DNA from: 1-14-0-10-45-29 sp041650255
GTDB lineage: Archaea; Micrarchaeota; Micrarchaeia; Anstonellales; Anstonellaceae
Reading direction: 5' to 3'
Assembly (NCBI GenBank): GCA_041650255.1
Contig: JBAZLL010000002.1
Coordinates: 62,001 to 126,000 of the forward strand
Length of the DNA: 64,000 nucleotides
The notes beneath the pieces are model-generated. The model was not told where the DNA came from and did no database searches. It saw nothing but the letters and a program-made list of their open reading frames with translations. The translations under genes and the position numbers were made by a program. Of this stretch, positions 58,511 to 64,000 are shown piece by piece (position 1 is the stretch's first letter; the number at the start of each line of letters is the position of its first letter).

Positions 58511-59365
58511 ATGAAAATTCCAAAGGCTGCAATTCTCACCGGATTTGGTATAAACTCCGAGGTTGAAACAGCACATGCGCTAAATGTTGCCGGAGCGCAA
58601 TGTGAATTTGTTCATTTCAATTCGCTTGCCGACAACCCTAAAAAACTTGAAGAATTTCAAATTTTCGTGCTTTCCGGCGGCTGGTCTTTTGCAGATGACA
58701 TACAATCCGGTCGGGTGCTTGCAAACAAACTCAGATTCAAATTAGATGCTCCCATGCGCTCTTTTATAGATGCTCAAAAGCCCGTGCTTGGAATATGCAA
58801 TGGATTTCAGGCGCTTGTCCAGCTTGGCGCACTACCTGGCTGGGACAATTGCAAACTGGGAAATGTTACTCTCATGCACAACAAAAGCGGCAAATTTGAA
58901 GACAGATGGGTGCGTCTTCGCACGGAAACTTCGGTTTGCCCCTACGCGCAGGGAATGAGTAGTGTGTTTAGTTTGCCTATTCGGCACGGCGAAGGACAAT
59001 TTGTGATGGCAACGCAAAAAGTTCTTGACAAGCTTAATGAAAATCGGCAGGTCGTTTTCAGATATGCAGATAAAGACGGGATGAAAACTTCAAAATATCC
59101 CGACAATCCAAACGGTTCCGGGGATGCGATTGCCGGAATTTGCAATGAGTCTGGCAATGTTATCGGACTTATGCCGCATCCGGAATGCCATGTGCGTTAT
59201 TTGCAAAATCCGCACTGGACTTCTAATCCTCCTCACAAATTGCCCAATGACCCGATTAGCAGTGTGCTTCGCAAATTCGGGATTGGAAAAAAATCAATAG
59301 ATGATTATGGTAATTGCATGCCATTTTTTGAAAACATTGTCAAGCAAGCGAAAAAAATAATGTAA
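58511..59365 (+). CDS. purQ: Phosphoribosylformylglycinamidine synthase glutaminase PurQ
   Basis: Glutaminase subunit of FGAM synthase. Nucleophile GICNGFQAL, the early LSGGWSFADD (family GGFSyGD variant) and the catalytic pair in MPHPECHVRY. 284 residues, similar to the longer PurQ forms. ATG 58511 with a GTGATT a few bases upstream; the frame could open earlier, without better signals. Confidence 0.95.
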   Translation: MKIPKAAILTGFGINSEVETAHALNVAGAQCEFVHFNSLADNPKKLEEFQIFVLSGGWSFADDIQSGRVLANKLRFKLDAPMRSFIDAQKPVLGICNGFQALVQLGALPGWDNCKLGNVTLMHNKSGKFEDRWVRLRTETSVCPYAQGMSSVFSLPIRHGEGQFVMATQKVLDKLNENRQVVFRYADKDGMKTSKYPDNPNGSGDAIAGICNESGNVIGLMPHPECHVRYLQNPHWTSNPPHKLPNDPISSVLRKFGIGKKSIDDYGNCMPFFENIVKQAKKIM

Positions 59366-59434
59366 AATATTCAAGCTTGCACCTCACCATTTGCCTGCCG
59401 TTAAGATTATATTCTCTAAAGAGGAATAGATAAT

Positions 59435-60988
59435 ATGAAAAAAATAGGCTCAGATTATTTGCTCAAAGCCGCCGAAGATGATTCCGCCCAAAACTGGGCA
59501 CTGCGGGAAGAGTGCGGAGTCGTGGGCGCATTCTCATTTTCAGGAACGGATGTATCGCAAATGATATACAAATCCCTTATTTCTTTACAGCACAGGGGGC
59601 AAGATAGCGCGGGCATGGCATCTTTGACCGGAAAAAAAATAACTCTCGTGCGCGACCTTGGGCTCGTATCCGACGTTTTCAAAAAATCGGATTTGCAAAA
59701 GCTCGAATCCGGCGTGTGTGTGGGTCATGTAAGATATCCAACCGTTGGTGCGGGTGGTCCCCAAGATGCGCAACCATTTGTGCAAACTTCAATAATCGGA
59801 GACATTGCGCTTGCGCACAATGGAAATATCGCAAACTACGGCAAGATGCGCGACATTCTTCTAAAACTCGGATATACGCTAACTTCTACTTGCGATGCGG
59901 ATTTGATACTTGCCGATTTTGTAAAAAACATAAAAGAAGTGCAAGGCGGCAAAAAAATAATATCCGAAAACAGCGAAAAAGAAAAAAATGAAAACCAAAT
60001 TTTTGATGCGATTTTTAAAACAATGCAGGAGCTTGATGGTTCCTATTCCGTATGCGCATTTACCGTCCGGGGGGAATTTATAGTATTTCGGGACCCGAAC
60101 GCAATTCGTCCATTATGCTGGGGGCAAAATAAGGACATAATTATGTTTGCTTCCGAATCTGTCGCATTGGACATAAATTCAATCCCACTAAAAGGCGATG
60201 TTGCCCCCGGCGAAGCACTAATAATTACAAATGACGGAATCACAAAAAAAATAGTTGCAAAAAAAACTTCTCGGCGCCACTGCGCATTTGAATATGTATA
60301 TTTTTCCCGCCCGGATTCCGTTCAGGAAGGAAAATTAATTTATGAAGCAAGAATGGAAATGGGCAGGCGTCTTGCAAAATCCGCCCCGGTAAAAGCGGAT
60401 ATTGTAGTCGCAGTTCCCGACACTTCTCGCCCCGCTGCGTATGGCTATTGTGAAGAGTCAAAAATTCCGATGGCAGAGGGCTTGATGAAGAACAGATATG
60501 TTGGCAGGACATTTATCATGCCGTCCCAGCAAAAGCGCATGGAAGCAATAAAACTGAAATTAAATGCGGTAAAACAACTGGTGCAGGGAAAACGCATCGT
60601 GCTAATTGACGATTCCATTGTTCGGGGCACAACCGTCGGCCCGATTGTAAAACTTCTCAAAGATGCGGGCGCGACCCAAGTTCATTTGCGCATTGCCTGT
60701 CCGCCCGTGGTCTCTCCGTGTTTTTACGGGGTTGATTTGCCAACTTACGATGAATTGATAGCACATAATCATAGTTCGGAAGAAATAAGAAAAATTTCAG
60801 GGGCAGATTCATTGGCATTTCTTTCAATTGATGATTTGGTCGCCTCAATTTCAAAAAGCAAAAAAGATTTGTGCCTCGGATGCCTAAACGGCGAATACCC
60901 GACTCAAATCGGCGACAAGCTTGCGAGCCTTATTAAATCAAAAGGAGGCAAGGAGGATATACGCATCTGGGAAGAAAAAATCGTTTAA
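59435..60988 (+). CDS. purF: Amidophosphoribosyltransferase PurF
   Basis: First committed step of purine synthesis. The glutaminase domain starts after a 26-residue propeptide with catalytic Cys27 in ECGVVGAF. The phosphoribosyltransferase loop is VLIDDSIVRGTT. Four cysteines typical of the Fe-S (Bacillus-type) enzyme can be seen (RRHCAFEY, ACPPVVSPC and DLCLGC), so a 4Fe-4S cluster is likely retained. 517 residues includes a Lys/Glu insertion near 170-190. AGAGGAA precedes ATG 59435. Confidence 0.96.
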   Translation: MKKIGSDYLLKAAEDDSAQNWALREECGVVGAFSFSGTDVSQMIYKSLISLQHRGQDSAGMASLTGKKITLVRDLGLVSDVFKKSDLQKLESGVCVGHVRYPTVGAGGPQDAQPFVQTSIIGDIALAHNGNIANYGKMRDILLKLGYTLTSTCDADLILADFVKNIKEVQGGKKIISENSEKEKNENQIFDAIFKTMQELDGSYSVCAFTVRGEFIVFRDPNAIRPLCWGQNKDIIMFASESVALDINSIPLKGDVAPGEALIITNDGITKKIVAKKTSRRHCAFEYVYFSRPDSVQEGKLIYEARMEMGRRLAKSAPVKADIVVAVPDTSRPAAYGYCEESKIPMAEGLMKNRYVGRTFIMPSQQKRMEAIKLKLNAVKQLVQGKRIVLIDDSIVRGTTVGPIVKLLKDAGATQVHLRIACPPVVSPCFYGVDLPTYDELIAHNHSSEEIRKISGADSLAFLSIDDLVASISKSKKDLCLGCLNGEYPTQIGDKLASLIKSKGGKEDIRIWEEKIV

Positions 60989-61021
60989 ACCCGATTGCAA
61001 AATTTCAAAAATTTGGTTTTT

Positions 61022-61342
61022 ATGAATCGCAAGAAAAAACTTCCAAAACCAATCGTACGCCTTAATCAGTCACTCACTATTTCAAATTTGTGGCTCTCCA
61101 TTCTCTCGCTTGCGAATTCAAGGCCGATATATGCGTACACACTTCCCAAAGAGATAGAAAAAACGTTTTCATTCACCCCTTCAAGACTTATGGTATATCT
61201 CGTGCTTTACAAGCTTGAAGCGGAAAAAATGCTTTCTTCAAACGAGAAGGGGCAGAGAAAATATTATTTTATAACCTCTTATGGAAAAAAGACCCTTTTG
61301 AATGCAAAAAAAATTCTTATAAAAAAGGCAAAAGAGCTGTAA
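61022..61342 (+). CDS. PadR-like winged-helix regulator
   Basis: A 106-residue DNA-binding protein: NLWLSILSLANSRPIYAYTLPKE is the PadR-type first helix and YGYEL-like region; SRLMVYLVLYKLEAEKMLSSNEKGQRKYYFITSYGKK is the recognition helix and wing (RKYY-x-IT-x-xGK is diagnostic). ATG 61022 is preferred over a TTG at 60995. It lies between purF and an adenylate-kinase-like gene (2 bp gap), so perhaps a regulator of this segment; target unknown. Confidence 0.78.
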   Translation: MNRKKKLPKPIVRLNQSLTISNLWLSILSLANSRPIYAYTLPKEIEKTFSFTPSRLMVYLVLYKLEAEKMLSSNEKGQRKYYFITSYGKKTLLNAKKILIKKAKEL

Positions 61343-61344
61343 AA

Positions 61345-61923
61345 ATGAAAACAACAAAACAGACTGTTTCGCGCGCAAAAAAACAGGCAATACTCATTAC
61401 TGGTGTCCCCGGTTGTGGAAAAACCACTCTTGCAAAAACGCTCGCAAAGAAAAACAAATGGAATTATCTCTCATTAAATGATATTGCCTCAAAACCCGGT
61501 TTTTATTCAAAAATTGACAAAAAAGACAATGCAAAAATTGCAAATCTGCCAAAGCTTGAGCGCGAGGCAAACAAAATAATCTCAAATTCATCCAAATCAA
61601 TAGTGGTGGACGGGCACTTGGGCGCGGATTTACATCTAAACGTGAACAAGGTGATTGTTCTTCGAATAAATCCCACGCACCTGCAAAAAAGGCTTGCGAA
61701 ACGAAATTATAATCTGCAAAAGATTGAGCAAAATACAACTGCAGAAGCGCTTGATTATTGTACTCTTGCGTCCGAGCAAAATTATTCAAAGAAAAAAATA
61801 TTTGAAATTGATGCAACTTGCATTGAAAAAAAGCCTCTTTTTGAAAAGCTAATGCTTCTTTTGCAAAATCCAAAAGCCTATTCAAAGCCAAAAATAAACT
61901 GGTCTTCTTTTATTTTGAGATAA
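61345..61923 (+). CDS. Adenylate kinase-like NTPase (AK6/Fap7 family)
   Basis: P-loop GVPGCGKTTLAKTLA at residues 20-34, then VDGHLGADLHL, and RLAKRNYNLQKIEQNTTAEALDYC, which match the AK6/Fap7 (CINAP) family. Such proteins have adenylate kinase/ATPase activity and work in maturation of the small ribosomal subunit in eukaryotes; archaeal homologues interact with S11. 192 residues. It starts 2 bp after the PadR-like gene stop. Confidence 0.85.
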   Translation: MKTTKQTVSRAKKQAILITGVPGCGKTTLAKTLAKKNKWNYLSLNDIASKPGFYSKIDKKDNAKIANLPKLEREANKIISNSSKSIVVDGHLGADLHLNVNKVIVLRINPTHLQKRLAKRNYNLQKIEQNTTAEALDYCTLASEQNYSKKKIFEIDATCIEKKPLFEKLMLLLQNPKAYSKPKINWSSFILR

Positions 61924-62012
61924 TTTAATTTTTGCAAAACGGATGTGTAGTATAGCCTGGGTATAGTTAGCTATAAAAACCACGCCCGAATGTCATTTCT
62001 TGGGTGGATTCA

Positions 62013-62324
62013 ATGAGTACAAAGAAAAAAGCCGCATTCAAATGTTCTGCAAACTGCAGTGAGCGCGTATGCACAATGAGTCTTGCGCTTGCCCTTGGAA
62101 TATTATGGGGCGTTGGGATTGCTTTAACCACGATTTGCGCAATTTTTTATGAAGGGTATGCAACCGCGTTTTTGGAAGTTATAAAAAGTATTTATCCCGG
62201 CTACAGCGTCAGTTATTCCGGTGCATTAATCGGACTCGTGTATGGTTTTATCGGGATGTTTGTTAACGGATACATAATTGCATGGCTTTATGATATGCTC
62301 ACAAGGCGATGCGGGTGTGCCTAA
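62013..62324 (+). CDS. Small membrane protein, DUF5676/holin-like
   Basis: A 103-residue protein with an N-terminal Cys-containing part (FKCSANCSERVC) and two hydrophobic segments: LALALGILWGVGIALTTICAIF and GALIGLVYGFIGMFVNGYIIAWLYDML. The LGILWG, then YPGYSVSYSGALIGL, then AWLYD pattern matches small membrane proteins often labelled bacteriophage holin or DUF5676; there is no phage context here, so lysis is not implied. The C-terminus is RRCGCA. GGGTGGATT lies before ATG 62013, and TATAAAAAC further up. Confidence 0.72.
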   Translation: MSTKKKAAFKCSANCSERVCTMSLALALGILWGVGIALTTICAIFYEGYATAFLEVIKSIYPGYSVSYSGALIGLVYGFIGMFVNGYIIAWLYDMLTRRCGCA

Positions 62325-62422
62325 ACAGACTTTTTATTTAGTTATTTTTTTATTTAGTTATTTTTGATTTTTCCCCCAGCCGCTTTTTCCCAGAATTTTT
62401 CTCTCTTTTTATTTTTTCTTAT

Positions 62423-62695
62423 TCATCTTTTTCTCTTACCCACTTTCTTTCTGTATGCAAAAATCAAATATCCGTTAAAGAGTGCGATAATTGTTGCAAT
62501 TGTATTTAATGTCAAAAAAACAGTATCTTTCAGCAAAAGCGCATGATATGCCAAAAAAGCCGAGCCGAAAAAATAAAGTCCTACAAAAGCAAAATTAAGA
62601 TTTTTTCCTTTTTCCCTAAAGTTTTGCAATGTTTCGGGTATCCAGGCAAGAATGATAAAAATCATTCCCAATATTCCGACCAATTCAAGTTCCAT
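62423..62695 (-). CDS. SemiSWEET/PQ-loop family transporter
   Basis: A 90-residue, three-helix membrane protein. The first helix carries IILAWIPETLQNFREKG, equivalent to the PQ-loop motif (PQ replaced by PE). The second and third helices (FVGLYFFGSAFLAYHALL; TLNTIATIIALFNGYLIFAY) complete a SemiSWEET unit, which dimerises to move sugars. The substrate is unknown. The start is ATG 62695, 17 bp after the transaldolase stop codon on the same strand. Confidence 0.8.
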   Translation of the reverse strand: MELELVGILGMIFIILAWIPETLQNFREKGKNLNFAFVGLYFFGSAFLAYHALLLKDTVFLTLNTIATIIALFNGYLIFAYRKKVGKRKR

Positions 62696-62712
62696 GCTTG
62701 CAAAACATCCCG

Positions 62713-63369
62713 TTATTTTTTATTGCTTTGCAATGCCTTTTTGTAGTCTTCCAAAAAAAGCATAATGCCTTTGTCTGTTAGCTGGTGTTTAAACATCTCT
62801 TCAAACACTTTCGGAGGCAGTGTGCAAATATTTGCGCCAATCATCGCTGCCTTGAGCACATGTTGCGTATTTCTCACAGATGCCACTATTACCTCTGTCT
62901 TAAATCCATAATTTTTGTATATTTGCATTATCTCCTCAACAAGTGCCATTCCATCCTTTGAAATATCATCGAGCCTGCCGACAAACGGAGACACGTAAGT
63001 TGCGCCTGCTTTTGCGGCAAGCAATGCCTGATTGGCCGAAAATACCAAAGTGACATTTGTTTTTATTCCGGCTTTTGAGAACTCTTTCACCGCTTTAAGC
63101 CCTTCGGCAGTCATAGGCACTTTTACAACAATGTTCGGTGCCCATTTGGCAAATTCCCTGCCGTCTTTTACCATCTGTTCGGCAGATTCTCCTATTCCTT
63201 CTACGCTTATTGGCCCTTTTACAATTTTACAAATATCTTTTATTGCCTCTTCCTGCTTTCGACCGGATTTCATTATAAGTGTCGGGTTTGTGGTAATTCC
63301 ATCAACCAATCCGGTCGTATAAAGCTCCTTAATTTTTGAAACTTCGGCGGTGTCCAGAAATATTTTCAT
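62713..63369 (-). CDS. tal: Transaldolase (TalC/fructose-6-phosphate aldolase-like subfamily)
   Basis: (Beta/alpha)8 enzyme of the non-oxidative pentose phosphate pathway. MKIFLDTAEVSKIKEL and GITTNPTLIMKSG open the barrel; the Schiff-base lysine lies in NIVVKVPMTAEGL, and YVSPFVGRLDDI is the phosphate-site region. 218 residues marks the small subfamily, whose members act either as transaldolase or fructose-6-phosphate aldolase. The transketolase gene nearby favours transaldolase. GAGGTAATTTT is directly before ATG 63369. Confidence 0.93.
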   Translation of the reverse strand: MKIFLDTAEVSKIKELYTTGLVDGITTNPTLIMKSGRKQEEAIKDICKIVKGPISVEGIGESAEQMVKDGREFAKWAPNIVVKVPMTAEGLKAVKEFSKAGIKTNVTLVFSANQALLAAKAGATYVSPFVGRLDDISKDGMALVEEIMQIYKNYGFKTEVIVASVRNTQHVLKAAMIGANICTLPPKVFEEMFKHQLTDKGIMLFLEDYKKALQSNKK

Positions 63370-63378
63370 AAAATTACC

Positions 63379-63819
63379 TCACAGATTCGAGCTTGCATTT
63401 ACCGAATAACCGTTTATATAATTTAAAACGGTTGGCACAAGATAATCACGTTCGAATGGAATCATAATGACTTCGTCCACTTTTGAATTCAGCTTCGGAT
63501 ATTCTTGTAAAACTTCGGATTTTTTAACACTCGAGAGCAATAAAACCGGAAAATTACGGCCTTTTTGTTCTTTTAAATTATTGAGAACATCAAAACCATT
63601 CACATGTTTGAGCATATAATCTGCCATAACAAGTGAGTAGTTATTTTTACCTATCAGCCACATAGCTTCGATTCCATCAAATGCAGGGTCAACAATGCAC
63701 TTTCCCGCGAAAAGTTTTTGCACCAACAATTGAGATGATGCGTTATTCGAAGCATAAAGAATTTTTGGTGTTTTGTCATCAGTATTTACTTTTACTGTTT
63801 GTCCAGTTATAACATTCAT
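63379..63819 (-). CDS. Degenerate response-regulator receiver domain protein
   Basis: A single receiver-like domain of 146 residues. LVMADYMLKHVNGFDVLNNL keeps the phospho-acceptor aspartate position (Asp67) and VLLLSSVKK the Ser/Thr position. The acidic pair that binds Mg2+ is replaced by Ser24-Asn25 (ILYASNNAS), and the conserved lysine of the KPF motif is Ile120 (IMIPFER). It is therefore probably a pseudo-receiver that does not follow the standard phosphorylation cycle. It lies between the transketolase and transaldolase genes (9 bp to the latter), so possibly it is involved in their control. GGTGAAAC precedes ATG 63819. Confidence 0.75.
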   Translation of the reverse strand: MNVITGQTVKVNTDDKTPKILYASNNASSQLLVQKLFAGKCIVDPAFDGIEAMWLIGKNNYSLVMADYMLKHVNGFDVLNNLKEQKGRNFPVLLLSSVKKSEVLQEYPKLNSKVDEVIMIPFERDYLVPTVLNYINGYSVNASSNL

Positions 63820-63858
63820 AGTTTCACCATCGTATCAATAATCTAAATTAGAATCAAA

Positions 63859-64000
63859 TTATTTTTTCTTCTCTATCACTTTTTTGCACGCATCAACAAT
63901 CGCATTTGCATCCATTTTATAATGCGCAAGCAATTGCATTCCTTCTCCCGATTCCCCAAATTTGTCCTGCATGCCGATTCGTACAAGCGGCACTACGCAA
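63859..64000 (-). CDS. Transketolase C-terminal subunit (partial)
   Basis: The last 47 codons of a gene that runs in from the right edge. VVPLVRIGMQDKFGESGEG and the following QLLAHYKMDANAIVDACKKV match the end of the transketolase C-terminal domain (family: R-x-G-x-DqFGeSG, then LL..Y.l....I). Archaea often split transketolase into two subunits; here only the C-terminal end is visible. It precedes the pseudo-receiver and transaldolase genes on the same strand, a likely operon for pentose interconversion. Confidence 0.85.
   Translation of the reverse strand, partial: CVVPLVRIGMQDKFGESGEGMQLLAHYKMDANAIVDACKKVIEKKK

Noticed and set aside
62013..62324. Prophage or lysis cassette, from the holin-like protein
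   Set aside because: No other phage-like gene is near. The family is widespread in chromosomes and the holin label rests on annotation transfer.

Overview
This window is archaeal chromosome. It carries archaeal-type information-processing genes: MCM helicase, aEF-2, aIF2 gamma, ribosomal proteins S6e and L41e, Bud32, Trm1, the wyosine enzyme Taw1, a CPSF-type RNase, Cdc48 and SecD/SecF. Two of its three tRNA genes have introns at position 37/38. Many genes have a TATA-like box about 25-28 nt before the start codon (leaderless starts), others a GGTGAT/GAGGTG ribosome-binding site. The AT-rich composition, compact layout and many short or degenerate family members suggest a DPANN-type archaeon (Diapherotrites/Micrarchaeota-like). 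That placement is inference; no rRNA gene is present. GrpE-DnaK-DnaJ and Fe/Mn superoxide dismutase fit a mesophilic, oxygen-exposed lifestyle, and ADP-forming acetyl-CoA synthetase fits acetate-producing energy metabolism.

Layout. 1-9.8 kb: the start of scpA, a type-4 uracil-DNA glycosylase, a surface-glycan/N-glycosylation block (flippase, phosphohexomutase, sugar nucleotidyltransferase, GlcNAc-1-P transferase), class II HMG-CoA reductase, Trm1 and a degenerate EPSP-synthase-fold protein. 9.8-16 kb: DUF357, L41e, Bud32, an S2P protease, Cdc48, a GC-rich double stem-loop, and triosephosphate isomerase. 16-25.3 kb: three tRNA loci (Ser-CGA, Thr-CGT, Arg-CCT) among superoxide dismutase, a saccharopine-dehydrogenase-like protein, aEF-2, a 13-residue Cys-rich micro-ORF, a PP-loop synthetase and DUF2085. 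25.4-33.3 kb: a surface protein, then a heat-shock operon (winged-helix regulator, grpE, dnaK, dnaJ, methyltransferase) and an M24 peptidase. 33.4-38.8 kb: S6e, aIF2 gamma, a ten-repeat Cys-rich surface protein and Taw1. 38.9-43 kb: a vitamin B6 group (pdxS, ogg2, aminotransferase, pdxT). 43-50.7 kb: MCM, aCPSF2, a membrane-tethered winged-helix protein and acdB-acdA. 50.7-55.4 kb: secF-secD, a winged-helix/membrane protein pair and an exported protein. 55.5-61.9 kb: purSL-purQ-purF, a PadR-like regulator and an AK6-type kinase. 62-64 kb: a DUF5676-like membrane protein, a SemiSWEET-like protein, and transaldolase, pseudo-receiver and transketolase C-terminal genes.

The observations I find most unusual are these. 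(1) Two tRNA loci carry truncated copies of their own tRNA 5' end next to hairpins with an identical 11-bp oligopyrimidine stem, and related hairpins form the tRNA introns. (2) GrpE has an 11-cysteine N-terminal domain, in an operon led by a winged-helix gene with a dyad on its start site. (3) A 13-codon Cys-rich ORF with a strong ribosome-binding site is followed by mutually exclusive hairpins. (4) An EPSP-synthase-fold protein has lost the family's catalytic motifs. (5) Short AT-rich tandem arrays of 14-18 bp recur between genes.
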